Shown here: one piece after another, positions 1 to 11,130 of the stretch | Position numbering within the stretch: position 1 is the first letter of the stretch | Layout: each line of letters starts with the position of its first letter | Source: Branchinecta lynchi | Lineage: Eukaryota; Arthropoda; Branchiopoda; Anostraca; Branchinectidae | Direction: 5' to 3' | Assembly: GCA_023053575.1 (NCBI GenBank) | Contig: JAKZAP010000009.1 | Location: forward strand, 18,953,869 to 19,017,868 | Length of the DNA: 64,000 bases | The notes under the pieces: generated by a model | What the model was told of the DNA's origin: nothing | The model's input: only the letters and a program-made list of their open reading frames with translations | Database searches by the model: none | Made by a program: the position numbers and the translations under genes

Positions 1-600
1 ACGGTTAAACTCGAAATATTGTTATATCAAGTTACTTAATCGATGCACTTGCAGAAACGTCCGTTTTCGTTAGATCTGGTACAATGTCTCGACACAGAAC
101 AATAACTGATTTCCAAACATCTCAATGGACTATGCTACCCCTCAAATGAGACCTCCAAGTGCCGACTGATTCCGAAGCAGCCAATCACATGGAAGATACC
201 CGGAGAGCTATTGTTCTCAATTTAAATAGATACATCAACCTTCATACCATGATACATAATCATGCTTCTGCCAGTTAGGGCCCACAATAAACTTCTAGGA
301 AACTTGACTCAGAAGCAGAAACAACCTCATTCAAGTTTTAGATCAGGAATATTTGAATGACTATTTGTTTTGATTAGTTAGTTACAGGTGAATTTGTAGT
401 TTTGTCTCCTGGTCATGGTCGCTTACATCAACTATCAAAGTAGATGGTCGTTTTTGGGGTCTTCGACCTTTTAAACGAATTAAAATCTGACGGAACCTGG
501 AAATAACAAGACCAAAGGCTTCAACTGGATTCGAAATCTGGATTTTGTTATTTCACCTTCTCGGGCTTGTCAACAGGAGGCCTGCTCTTTTACCCAAAAC
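1..600. other. no recognisable feature
   Basis: I see no supported reading frame, RNA gene or repeat in this stretch. It is ordinary AT-rich sequence up to the (GAAT)n tract that begins near 603. Confidence 0.5.
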
Positions 601-601
601 C

Positions 602-720
602 AGATGAATGAATGAATGAATGAAGGTTTTATGACGCACTACCCAAGGGCGTAAGTGCAGTGTAAAAGGACAAAGAAATATGAAATAATCGTAAAACACT
701 CAAAAGTTTTCCGTAAAGAT
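602..720 (-). mobile_element. LINE 3' end with (ATTC)n tail, minus strand
   Basis: On the minus strand the sequence runs through a conserved block (gccct-gggt-agtgcgtcataa) into five ATTC units at 603-624. A very similar block, again followed by ATTC units, lies on the plus strand at 1045-1088. Two oppositely oriented copies with the same block and the same short tandem tail are typical of non-LTR retrotransposon 3' ends. No coding part remains here. Confidence 0.55.
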
Positions 721-1039
721 TCACTAATTTAGAATCACACTGATGTCATCATGTGAACTTTCTGGCTGGACTTACATAGTATACTCAGGAAAAAAGACCT
801 ACGTCGCATACGTTCCACGTATTTCAAATACCTCCGTTTCCTGCTATATTTACCCCGTCGCACGCGAAATCGATATTTGATCTGACGTTTGTCGATTCAG
901 GATCCACTACTGACAATGGAAAATCTGTCCTAGAAATTATCTCCGTCGATTGTCCATTTACCTGTTCACCCAATTAGCTTAGTTCTTAGTTGTAACTAAA
1001 TTTCTTTTATGTGTATTTTTATTTAGTATTTTCTTATGT

Positions 1040-1090
1040 TTCTTTTTACTTATGCCCTAGGGCAGTGCGTCATAAATTCATTCATTAATA
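1040..1090 (+). mobile_element. LINE 3' end with ATTC tail, plus strand
   Basis: This is a plus-strand copy of the 3' block seen inverted at 602-720, ending in two or three ATTC units. The upstream 900-1040 stretch is AT-rich and would be its 3' untranslated region. No reading frame supports a protein. Confidence 0.5.
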
Positions 1091-1129
1091 TTGCGAAGAC
1101 TCATCTGCGGTTGAAAATTCATTTTTCTT

Positions 1130-1720
1130 ACACTTCAATTTTCGAAGGATTGAGATCAGCAACTGGTCGCTTCTGTAACAATAAGACCATACGTTTCGAT
1201 GGGACCCCAAAAATTATTATTTCTAGGACTTGTCGATCCAGACAATCAAATCTTGCAGATCTCTCGAGTCTTCGCCAGACCCCTTTAACATTTTGCTATT
1301 TACCCCTTAATCAACCGCTTGAATATGTACAATTTTTTTTTACTTTTTTTTAACTTTTTGGCAACTTACGGCCAAACAACTAATTAGATGTGGAAAACAA
1401 GTTCGGATATGGATTCACCGAGGATTTTTTCTCCGGTGTCTCATCTACGAAAGAAACAGAAAACCGTGATTTTCGGTTTTTTTCTTGATCAGCTAATTAT
1501 CCCTCTAGGATGATGTGCGAGGGATAAATATAAATTCGGATATTTCGGTTGCACTTCCAGCAAACCGTCCTCAGCGAAAAACAACACAAAAACGAATTTT
1601 GTTGACAACTTACTGCCAAATAACTGATCAATGAGAAAACCAAGTTCAGATATGGCTTCAGCAAGCATGTTTACTCCAGTATCTCATCTCTAATCAACTT
1701 CAGAAAGGTCTTTTAGAGAT
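1130..1720 (+). repeat. degraded family A repeat
   Basis: Short blocks match better-preserved family A copies at 21000-21380 and 31840-32130: the segment about a cgtttcgatggga motif near 1192, the gtcttcgccagac motif near 1266, and the aaaccaagttcagatatgg motif near 1637. The match is interrupted and diverged. An independent repeat unit (1450-1594) lies inside it. Confidence 0.45.
1450..1594 (+). repeat. 145-bp repeat unit, copy 1
   Basis: This block (gaaaccgtga-type start, then tatccctct-aggatgatgtgcgaggg, ending agcgaaaaacaac) is repeated in the same orientation at 5385-5525 with a few substitutions and small indels. The second copy lies just beyond the first large palindrome. Function unknown. 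Confidence 0.7.
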
Positions 1721-3173
1721 TTTCTTTTTACCAAATTCTTCGTATGTTAGCAGCATTCCCGGCGAGCGCTAAAGAGCTCGTGACATTGAGATCCGAACCT
1801 TTCCCGGGTTTTAGCAAATTCTGCAAGCCTATCTGTCAATCTTAAAAAATTCGGAGGTAAATTAAAACTCCCTATCAACATGGTAAAACTCCAAAGTTTT
1901 AGACTGACTTACCAAAGATATCAATTTTTAATGTTGTGGTCGTCCAGAATCCGAGTAATTCTAAGCATTAAATCATCTTCATTTATAAGGCCATGGCCTC
2001 CATTCCAAACATATCCTAGCCCAAAACCATCAAGGGGGGCTTTTACTCAAAATGGCCATGTAATAAACTAAACGTTATTAATTATGATCATGAAAACGTG
2101 CAACATAATCACTATTTCTTCTTCACGGCGGAACAGATCCAAAAATGAATCATACTTGCACAATTTTTTGTTACTCTTAGTTTGATTATCATACGTTTCA
2201 TGCGTTCGAGTGAGTTAGTTAAACACAAAAGTATATTTTGATTTGTTCTTTTCTTTCTTCTATTTATCTCTACTCACTCTGTTTTGTTGTAAAACATTCT
2301 GTGGGATATAAATGTACTTACTAACTTATTAGAAACATTGGTGTAAATGGGTGAAATTCCTTTTCTGGGGAATAGGGAACCATTTAATATTCAAGTCAAA
2401 AATTACATTTATGGCAAGCCTTACAAAATAGGTTAGGAAGTTTTGAAGTATTGAGTAATTAAATTTAATTGCATTCTATTTGTAACCCGTCTAGGTAAAG
2501 ACGGAGTATGGTAAAAGATGAAAAGAGAATAGTTTGTTTAAAGGATGAAGATTTAGGAAAAATGGTTGGTGAATGGTTGTCATTTTCATGCGCTCTTTAA
2601 ATAGTGGCAAATGAACCAATCAGTACCCTAAAGAACCCGTTACCTGCAAGACATCATGTCACTCGGGTTTCTTCATCCCGATATGAATACGACCTTGCCA
2701 CCAGTTTGCGTAACAGGTTGCCCAGACAAAACAGTGTCTAGAAGATTCCAGAGATTTGTAGATAATTCTAAGAGGGCGTTGGTTATTATTGCCGAAATGA
2801 TGTGATCAACTTAAAAAGAACAGTGACAATATTTCCTGACACTTCAGATTCGGATTCAGATTTAGACGTCAATAGAGGGATACAAAAAAAGGCTAACGAA
2901 GGGTTTATTTCCATCAAAGAAGACTAAGCAAAATAAAGGAAAACATTCAAGTAGAGAGAAATAAGAAGAAATCATCCCTATTTAATAAATAACACCAATT
3001 GCGACTTCTACAGTTCGAGGAAAATAGACGTTTTAACAAAAAGAAAGAAAACCATATTTCACTGGGATATTAAAATACAGAAAAAAACAGCGAATCACGT
3101 GCGCGGCCGCCCTGAGCGGAATCAGGTTTGACCGCGCATGTTCGCTGTCGTCTCAAGACGAAACAAAGTCATT
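1721..3173. other. no recognisable gene
   Basis: I see nothing firm in this interval. A 49-codon ATG frame at 2656-2805 on the plus strand is ordinary for chance. The rest is AT-rich and does not match the repeat families defined elsewhere in the window. Confidence 0.4.
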
Positions 3174-3460
3174 GAGCGTGTTCCACCCTTTTACAAATAG
3201 TAAGTATTAGTTATTATTTCCGTTCCAACCTCACCAAAAGTTACTACGCTGACCGTTCCAACCTTCTCGAAATAGTAACTAATAGTAACACCATGCTCGG
3301 GAGCGTAGTAACTACGGATCCCTGTAAAGTGATTGGTCGGATTCGCCCGTGGCATGATATTCTGCGGGAAAATAGAAAAATCCTTCCAGCCTTGACGGCA
3401 AAAAGCCAGAATATGTGACGTCATGCGTAGTGACGACGGTAAGTAGGATGGAACACGCTC
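3174..3460. mobile_element. small MITE with GAGCGTGTTCCA terminal inverted repeats
   Basis: The left end GAGCGTGTTCCA (3174-3185) is mirrored by TGGAACACGCTC (3449-3460). The pair encloses about 287 bp with internal repeats of tagtaac-like sequence. ATT flanks both outer ends and could be a 3-bp target-site duplication. Inverted ends without a coding region fit a non-autonomous DNA transposon. The superfamily is not determined. Confidence 0.6.
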
Positions 3461-3884
3461 ATTGTATGGCAACTAAGGAAAATCTTGGCTAGCGCTAAAA
3501 AGCGGAAAACTCAAATAAAGTGATTCACAAGGATCTTGCAGGGAACTTCAGAGATCAGCAGACCAGGCAAGTCGCCATTGGGGCAGTGAAATAGTGAACG
3601 ATAGAGCCTAAACTAATCTTTAAGTGCCCTCCTATGTCAATGAGAGACAACATCAATAGTTCAAACCTAAAATCTAATTTCTTACCATGAAAGACTAGGC
3701 CATGTGGAGTAGCTGAAAAGACCCTCAAAACCAGAAGCTTGCATAACACTTACAACAGAAAAATACATGATCCATGACAATCCTGATAATCCCCTCCTTG
3801 GACCTTTGGAATGAATTTATGCTCAACAAGCCCGAACTTTAGCACTATTTTTGGTGCTTAGGTGCCTACCAACGTTTTTGTATG

Positions 3885-3892
3885 TTTATATA
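3885..3892 (+). promoter_or_regulatory. possible TATA box upstream of the 3946 ORF
   Basis: TTTATATA lies 54 bases before the ATG at 3946, a sensible distance for a core promoter with a short 5' leader. The same box is present inverted in the right arm at 4966-4973. This is a sequence match only, with no evidence of transcription. Confidence 0.3.
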
Positions 3893-3945
3893 CGTGGCCT
3901 TAATTGGTAGTTACGCAGTTACTTCATTTACACATAAGAACAAAA

Positions 3946-4023
3946 ATGCAATTCACCTTGCTGTTTATTATCTTACTTGCAGTTCGGTTCACAGTTGTTT
4001 TCAGTTTTAGTTGGTTTGGTTGA
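3946..4023 (+). CDS. 25-residue signal-peptide-like ORF in palindrome arm
   Basis: The frame starts at an A-rich ATG context (caaaaATGC) and stops at 4021-4023. It encodes 25 residues: Met-Gln-Phe-Thr, a hydrophobic run LLFIILLAV, one Arg, more hydrophobic residues, then FSFSWFG before the stop. The long hydrophobic core after a short N-terminus resembles a secretion signal, and a terminal glycine is what precursors of C-terminally amidated peptides carry. It may instead be the first exon of a longer gene, or chance in AT-rich DNA. I do not recognise a family. An inverted copy is at 4835-4912. Confidence 0.25.
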   Translation: MQFTLLFIILLAVRFTVVFSFSWFG

Positions 4024-4067
4024 GGAATGGTCTCCAAGTGGTAAAACTGATCCTGGGATCCCAAAAC

Positions 4068-4091
4068 GTAAGTGAGGGATCCCTCACTTAC
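4068..4091. repeat. 24-bp perfect palindrome in family A head
   Basis: This is a spacer-less perfect palindrome centred between 4079 and 4080 (half-site GTAAGTGAGGGA). It sits directly after the GGGATCCC-AAAAC head motif of family A and is duplicated in the opposite arm at 4767-4790. Other family A copies keep only one half of it, so the symmetry is particular to this copy. Confidence 0.8.
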
Positions 4092-4834
4092 CGTCCGTCT
4101 GTCTGTCCGTCTGCAAGCACGTTAACTCTCGAAGGGAATGAAATATTTTGATGAAACTTAGTGTGAGGATTCTTTGAGTCAAGAGTAAGGTCGAGTTCGT
4201 AGATGGTCTTTGCAGCCCCATATTTAGGGGTAGGGGAGGGGGTTTAAATTAAGGGGCAAGCAAAATATTTTTAAACGGCTAATGTGAGAGTCGATTATGG
4301 GTTAAGAAGACATGCTGAAAACGATGGTAAAAACCATTTTCTCGCTGGACAAGTAGTTCGCCCGAAATCCGGCAAAAGCCGGAAAGTTTGTTAAAAGTAA
4401 AAGTTTTATTTAAAGTTGATTAGATACTCATTAGATAATCAACTTTAAATAAAACTTTTACTTTTAACAAACTTTCCGGCTTTGGCCGGATTTCGGGCGA
4501 ACTACTTGTCCAGCGAGAAAATGGTTTTTACCATCGTTTTCAGCATGTCTTCTTAACCCATAATCGACTCTCACATTAGCCGTTTAAAAAAATTGTGCTT
4601 GCCCCTTAATTTAAACCCCCTCCCCTACCCCTAAATATGGGGCTGCAAAGACCATCTACGAACTCGACCTTACTCTTGACTCAAAGAATCCTCACACTAA
4701 GTTTCATCAAAATATTTCATTCCCTTCGAGAGTTAACGTGCTTGCAGACGGACAGACAGACGGACGGTAAGTGAGGGATCCCTCACTTACGTTTTGGGAT
4801 CCCAGGATCAGTTTTACCACTTGGAGACCATTCC

Positions 4835-4912
4835 TCAACCAAACCAACTAAAACTGAAAACAACTGTGAACCGAACTGCAAGTAAGATAATAAACAGCAA
4901 GGTGAATTGCAT
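4835..4912 (-). CDS. inverted copy of the 25-residue signal-peptide-like ORF
   Basis: This is the mirror image of 3946-4023 in the right palindrome arm, with the start codon at 4910-4912 on the minus strand. The reading is intact as in the left arm. Because the arms are so similar, this identity says little about selection. See the left copy for the description and alternatives. Confidence 0.25.
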   Translation of the reverse strand: MQFTLLFIILLAVRFTVVFSFSWFG

Positions 4913-5384
4913 TTTTGTTCTTATGTGTAAATGAAGTAACTGCGTAACTACCAATTAAGGCCACGTATATAAACATACAAAAACGTTGGTAGGCACCTAA
5001 GCACCAAAAATAGTGCTAAAGTTCGGGCTTGTTGAGCATAAATTCATTCCAAAGGTCCAAGGAGGGGATTATCAGGATTGTCATGGATCATGTATTTTTC
5101 TGTTGTAAGTGTTATGCAAGCTTCTGGTTTTGAGGGTCTTTTCAGCTACTCCACATGGCCTAGTCTTTCATGGTTAGAAATTAGATTTTAGGTTTGAATT
5201 CCGTTGCTGGGAAGATTTATTTTCTGGTCACGCGCCCGGTTAGTTCTGGAATGTTCTCCGTCTCGTGTTGGTCGCATTAGAAACTTACGCAACTAGGCTA
5301 TTAATGCAACTCCATGTACCTCTATGCCGCAATGTCTGCGAACATAGACCAGTTACTAGTCCCGGAATTTAAAGCACAGCAAAG

Positions 5385-5525
5385 AAATAGAAAACCGTGA
5401 TTTTCGGGTGTTTTTTATCAGCTAGTTATCCCTCTAAGATGATGTGCGAGGGATAATATAAATTCAGATATTTCGGCTGCACTTCGGGCAAACATCCTCA
5501 GCGAAAAAAAAACAACAAAAAACTA
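5385..5525 (+). repeat. 145-bp repeat unit, copy 2
   Basis: This is a direct repeat of 1450-1594, with the shared core around tatccctct-aagatgatgtgcgaggg. It lies about 190 bp beyond the right end of the palindrome, so the same dispersed unit sits on either side of that structure, roughly 3.9 kb apart. Confidence 0.7.
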
Positions 5526-6504
5526 AATCATACACACCTGTGAAAGTATTTGTACAGTTATGGGAAAAACGAAAGATTATATAAGTGCTGGGTGAAAGCT
5601 TCTGCGATTTCTCAGGGAATTGGTAAATGTTAAATAGACACAGAATTCAGAATTGTAAAATAATCACTGATTTGTACATATTCCCTTTTAACACACACAT
5701 TTTAACAGTATGGCACAATCACACTTTTTTTGAACATTTCCCAAAGTTGATAATTTATTCTAACCCCCACAAAATTTCGGACATGGTACAATTTTTTGGT
5801 CAGTGGTACATTTTTCGGGCGTTTTCTGGTACCTTTTCTTTCGAAGCCTTGGCAACACTACACGAGGAGGCTGTCGGAACTCGTGCAACACAGTGTTACC
5901 CCCGTTCTACATCCGGTCTCGATTCTGTGTTAAAACAGATGAGTGCAATATCAGAGGACTCCCCGCATCATCAGTAACGGGCAAATTTCGTAAGAGCGAC
6001 TGGACAAAGAGCACGTCCTATGAGCAAAATATAGTCTGTACGTCGGCAGCAAGAGCGGCTGAGGCGCGGACAAACATGCGACATAAGCTGATGAAGAAGA
6101 AGAAAACGAAAGCGAAGGAGATTATTTTCCTCTAACTTACACTAAGGAAAACGAATGAACATGTACGAGAATGCAAACATATATTCAAACAATGCATACA
6201 ATGTATACGTCAGCTACGATGCTTTGGCAGCGACATTTAGGCCCTTCTTGGCAAGGGTCCTCGTCAGTCTGTCGAACGTCAGAAACACGTTGGAGAAGAA
6301 ACGAACCTGCAATCAATTCAAACGCTACCAAAAAACCCAGTAAAAGAGTGTTGTTTTCATCAATTGTGTTTAGAGTGATTATTCGCCATCAACTGTATCT
6401 AGAGTGATAATTTACCATCATTCTATTGTATTTTGGGGGTTGAGACAATGGGCCATTTGTTGCCTGATTTTCCGGTCTACCCCGCGTAACAATAGAGAAA
6501 CTAG
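5526..6504. other. no gene; short family P fragment at 6208-6280
   Basis: Most of this stretch shows nothing I can name. On the minus strand at 6208-6280 there is a diverged family P segment, CTGACGAGGACCCTTG followed by AAGAAGGGCC. It is the same block as at 16897-16924 but with TAAA in place of GAAA. Confidence 0.45.
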
Positions 6505-7690
6505 ACCTACGATGCCTGGGCAACGTGAAGTGTTGCGAGAGCAACACTTTGATTTTGACTCTTCGCTAACGGTTAAATGATGAATTTGTCAAACCATCGA
6601 GGTTTTCAAAATGGAAGTAGGGACTAAACTGACTTTGCAGCCAGTTGAACTTTATCCTTTTGAATCGTAGACATCGTGACTTGTGGAAATTTGGAAAATT
6701 ATCTTATATAACCTAGTTAGTATTATAAAGCTATTCATAGCTTTTTAGTTCAAAATAGCAGTGATGTCACTCTACTAATTACTGCGAAACATGTCGTGGT
6801 TTTACATTATCATTTGTATCTGTTGCGTTAACACTTAATTCTACGTTACAGTGAAAGACTATCACCATAGACCATTCTAGCCTCTTATGAAAATGACAAT
6901 GCTTTAGCAACCGGTACACTTACTAGGAAAAGTCGGAAGCCCCTCGTCGCCGACGATGATTATGGAGTAATCGCCGATTGTTAGTTACAAGTCCATGACT
7001 TGTCTCACAGATGTTTTCCGCCCATTCTTTGTTTGAGTGTTTACCCTACCACTAAGTTGTCAACCCCTCAAATACTTAATTATAAGTTACGGTGATACAC
7101 CATGGAGACTAATTTTCTTACCCTCAGATTTATTGAAATCAAATAAAATGTGCACCAATTTGCACTAGTTCCTAGACCCTTATAGACCCGTTCTAGCAAC
7201 CGATTCCTACTTACAAGTCCATCTCCCCGTGATAGATATAGTACTAAATTGTTTTCAGTTCAAATACACCAGAAACAAATATTACGATGGTACACCAACT
7301 AGCAAAAGTTACAAGCCCCCCATCGCCGAAAACGATAATGCTCAACCAGTCGATTTCTGCTCACAAGTAAATCAAAACAACAGAAAACCCGAAGTAGGGA
7401 CTAAATTGACTTTACACCCAGTTGAACTTCATCCTTTTCGATCGTAGACATCGTGACTCGTGAAAACTTGGAACAGTATCTTATACAATCTAGTTCGTAT
7501 TATAAGCTATCCATAACTTTTCAGGATCCAAATATCATAGACGCGACTGCTAATTATTTCGAAACTATGTTGTTGTTTTACATTATCATTTATATCCGTT
7601 GCGTTAACACGGTCGGAAACTTCTCACCGCCGAAGATGATTGTGGTGTAAGTGTCGATTGTTACTTACAAGTCCCTGACATGTCTCACAA
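6505..7690 (+). repeat. family E element, plus orientation
   Basis: It begins with two small hairpins: GCCTGGGCAAC near 6514, then GTGTTGC-GAGA-GCAACAC at 6530-6547, whose loop is a GNRA-type tetraloop. Inside are diverged direct repeats, including the block agtagggactaaa-tgactttgca at 6620 and 7386 and a tagcaaaag-t-caagcccc block. The 72-codon frame at 7229-7447 carries the peptide GTPTSKS that recurs in the inverted copy at 35041-36865. The family is not recognised. No transposase or polymerase is visible. Confidence 0.6.
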
Positions 7691-7699
7691 TTGGGTTCC

Positions 7700-8470
7700 G
7701 CCTATTCTTTCCGGATTTAAAATGGGGCGTCTAATACATGAGGTCTTTCTATCTGTCACGTTTAATTAAGGTCCGATCAACGGTTCGCAAGTTAAAATAT
7801 CCCATTTCTCCGGATTCCCCCTCCCTCCACTCCTCCCCCCCTCCCCCCAGATGGTCGGATTGGCTGTTGGATGGATTGACCATTCTCATGTAAGTCTGTT
7901 CAGGTCCGTGACACCTCTGCCAAGTTTCCTCGTCTTAGGACATCAGAAAGTACTGAACTCGCGGGACCACTGGAAATTCGGACCCCCCCCCCCCACACAC
8001 ACTCCCACACAGTGAGCGGATCCGGTCCTGTTATGTCAATTATGTATTAAGGACTTGTGCTTGTTCTTTCCACCAAGTTTCATCCGGATCTTTCCACTCT
8101 AAACGTTTCCCAAGATTTCCGGTTCCCCCATCTGACTCCATCTAATGTCACCGGATCCTGTCCGGATTCAAGGTGGGACGTCTGAGATACAAGATCAATA
8201 AGATTTCACTAAGATCCATCACCCGGTCGTAAGTTAAAAATACCTAATTTTCCGGATTCCCCCTCCCCCCACTCCCCCCCCCAGATGGTTGCATCGGGGA
8301 ATTTACTCTGGTCGGGTCCCTGACACGCATGCTAAGTTTCATCGTCATAGCTTATGCAGAAGTGTCCGAACTGGCACAACGGGACAGGCCGACAGACGGA
8401 CCGAAATTGCGATCGTTGTATGGCATTTGGCCCGAGGGCAAAATCGAGGTCATAAGCTATACCTCACAAA
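7700..8470 (+). repeat. family B array with degraded terminal hairpin
   Basis: These are C-rich units with recurring blocks: ccggatttaaaatggg-cgtct, tcaccggttcgcaagtt, gatggtcggat, caagtttcatcgtc and ggatccggtc-ggttatgtcaa. The array ends in a gacagacggaccgaaattgc tract followed by a degraded version of the family's hairpin near 8430-8450. No credible protein: the apparent reading frames differ between copies. Confidence 0.8.
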
Positions 8471-8489
8471 AAGAAAAGAAAAATAGTAA

Positions 8490-9145
8490 AACTAATATTC
8501 ATTCCTAGAGATGATACACGTTAATCCAGAACTTTTTTGGGTTTTCACAAGTAATAGCCTCTTCAAAATCAGCCATCAACTTCATTGTTTATTTTCAAGT
8601 CTGTCTTTTTATACAGTGAAATGACCGCTTACATTTGGTACACCTTTACCAGGCTTTTTTTTTCTTATTAATACCATTTTTGCTTGACACGGTAAATGTG
8701 GTAAAAAAAAATAAAAAAAAGGTTTCCATTACGGACAAATGACAGTACTGTACTACGTCTGTGAACCTTTCAAAATACATGAAGAAATTCTTTTCTGAAG
8801 CAACCCAGGAAATAAAGATAAACAGATAAGTTTGTTTTGATGTCGTGATCTGTGCTAGAGCAGACGACACGTAGACATGTTATGATTTTGAAGGATACTC
8901 CTTGTTGTGTAGCAATGTTATGTTTTACAGTAAGGTAGTTTAAAGTCCTACGCAGTAGCAAGTTCCCTATATATATTGAATCTGTAACCCGCCAAATACA
9001 CAAGGTGATACCGCAGTAAAAAGAACAACCAGCAAGATCTACGAGCTCATATTGCACTTGATACGAGTAGGTGGTACCTAAAAGTAGACGAGAAACAAAG
9101 ATACCCCGCCATCTAATATTGCGGTTCGGACCTAGAAATACGAAA
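8490..9145. other. no recognisable gene
   Basis: This is unassigned AT-rich DNA between two family B blocks. Overlapping minus-strand frames at 8646-9189 have no motif or repeat support. I see nothing else. Confidence 0.4.
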
Positions 9146-9149
9146 TCTA

Positions 9150-10344
9150 GTTTCATTGAAGTCTGAGCATTTCCGCCGCCTCGGATCACCTAGGGGAAAT
9201 GACTTTTCTACCTTCCAAGTTTCAACCCTAAACATCCACTCGTTTGGACCCTACACATGCCACACGGTTTCCGCTACCCCCCTCCAACTTCCCCTACCGA
9301 GTCTGAATCTGGTTCGGACTACTAATGGATCATCTGAAGCATTTTCACATGCCACACGGTTTCCGCTACCCCCCTCCAACTTCCCCTACCGAGTCTGAAT
9401 CTGGTTCGGACTACTAATGGATCATCTGAAGCATTTTCTGTTACCCCCTATCAAGTTTCACTCAAATCAGAACGTTCCTTGGGAACTTTCTGTAACTCCC
9501 CCCCCCCTCCTCACCCAGCATGGTCGGATCCACTTCGGACCCTCAGGTCATCTAGGACTAGCTCTCTACATTCAAATTTTCATTAAAATCGCTCCACTTG
9601 TTTGATCCCTATGCGAGCGAAAGCGTTTCCGGGAATCCCCTTCCACCCTCCCCCCCCCCTGTGGCTGAATACGAATCGGAAACATAAACGTCGCACCTCT
9701 GACATCTCCTACTCAAGTTAGACTGGAATCGGAGCATAGTCTATCCGCAAAATCCCGGTTCCCACTTCATCCCCTCCCCTACCGTGACCAGATCTGACCC
9801 ACACACCAAATAACAACGCGAGGCCCTATTAACTTGGTATTGCACAACTTGCATCCCATCCCCCCCCCCTCCAACTCTCCTAAACGTGCCCGCATGTGCT
9901 TCAGACGCATGTTTTACTTGTCTAGGTCATCAGTTCGTATCACCCACAAAGTTTCATTCGAATCAGAAAACCCGTTAGCAACTTACGGAAGCCAGTGATT
10001 TACGGATTCCCCTTCCCTCAACTCCACAAAGATAGTCAGGTCCAGGAGCACAAGTTTTCCTAGGGCATTATGTTACTGTCCTAACTGGCCATCACCGGAA
10101 TTCCGGGAAACACCCTCCAACTCCCCCCACAGAGCCCCGACACGATGCGCTTCTTTCAATTATGTATCTAGGGCTAATGCTTGTTCTTCTCACCAAGTTC
10201 CATCCAAATCCCTCAACTCTAAGCTTTTCACGAGATTTCCAGTCCCCCCTTCACACCACAAGTACTGATTTGACCAGCACTTGACATGGAACGATTGAGA
10301 AAATAACTCTTTCCAGTTGCCAAGTTTCATTCGATTCCGGCCCC
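9150..10344 (+). repeat. family B array, left part
   Basis: Several diverged family B units (caagtttca blocks alternating with C-runs and a tccaactcccc block). A perfect 92-bp tandem duplication lies within it at 9254-9437. The array is interrupted at 10345 by an hAT-type MITE and resumes at 10674. Confidence 0.8.
9254..9437 (+). repeat. perfect 92-bp tandem duplication
   Basis: Copies 9254-9345 and 9346-9437 read identically base for base (start cacatgccacacgg, end gaagcatttt). Identity inside an otherwise diverged array means this duplication is very recent, or is an assembly or collapse artefact. Confidence 0.95.
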
Positions 10345-10665
10345 CAGAGGTGTCACGACTGGGGGGGACGCCCCCTCTCCAAAGCCGTCCGCCAGTCGGT
10401 AAAAAATACCGAGTCGGCGCGAAGCGCTACAATCTTTCGTCAAAACAGTTGATTTTTTCATGAAAACAGTCGGTTTTTCTGAAAATTGGTCGATTTTTCG
10501 TCAAAATAATCGATTTTTCTGAAAATCAGTGGATGTTTTTCAAAAATGTCATTTTTATTGTTGGAAACAGTTGATTTTTCTGCAGAAAAAGTAGATAAAA
10601 TTTAGCAGCCAATTGGTAAATGCCGCTTCCCCCCCCCCCAAACATTTTGGCTAGTAACGCCGCTG
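10345..10665 (-). mobile_element. hAT-type MITE with perfect 8-bp TSD
   Basis: The element starts CAGAGGTGTCACGACTGGGG and ends GGCTAGTAACGCCGCTG, inverted relative to the related copy at 26566-26919. It is flanked by the direct 8-bp repeat CCGGCCCC (10337-10344 and 10666-10673). An 8-bp duplication with a CAGNGGCGTC-type end is the signature of the hAT superfamily. Internally it has short iterations of cgatttttc-tgaaaa with no coding capacity. It landed inside a family B array. Confidence 0.93.
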
Positions 10666-10673
10666 CCGGCCCC

Positions 10674-11130
10674 CCGTTCAAAAGTTATGCATGCCACCAG
10701 ATTCCGAGATTCCCATCCCTCCACTCCCCCGACGGTGGTTGGATCCGGAAAACGACTATTATCAATTCAATCTGTTCGGGTCCCTGACACGCCTTCCAAG
10801 TTTCATCGTCCTAGCACATCCGGAAGTACCAAACTAGCAGGATCACCAAAATTTCGGACCTCCCTGGACCACCCACAGTACCCGAATCCGGTCCGGTTAT
10901 GTCAACGATGTGTCTAGGAGTTGTGCTTGTTCTTCCCACCTAGTTTCATCCTGATTCCTCCACTCTAAGCTTTTCCTAAGATTTCCGGTTCCTCCCTCCC
11001 ACGCCACCCAAAGTCACCGGATCCGGTTCGGATTTACATTCGGTCGTCTGAGACACGGGGTCCTTTCAAATATCAAGTTTCATTAAGATCCGATTACCCG
11101 TTCAAGAGTTATAAATACCTCTAGATTCGG
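10674..11130 (+). repeat. family B array, right part
   Basis: This is the continuation of the family B array after the MITE, with gatggttggatccgg, caagtttcatcgtcc and ccggatttacatt-cgtctgag blocks in the standard order. Confidence 0.8.

Larger units (their letters stand above)
3660..5198. repeat. 1.54 kb near-perfect palindrome (arms about 763 bp)
   Basis: The left arm 3660-4422 is the reverse complement of the right arm 4436-5198, with only a 13-base spacer (4423-4435). Paired coordinates sum to 8858 at both the inner and the outer boundary, so the arms carry no net length difference. The few differences I noticed are substitutions, for example around 4262-4271. The inner part of each arm is a family A head and unit. 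The outer part is unrelated sequence that holds a TATA-like box and a short signal-peptide-like frame. Near-identity implies recent inverted duplication or gene conversion between arms. Confidence 0.95.
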
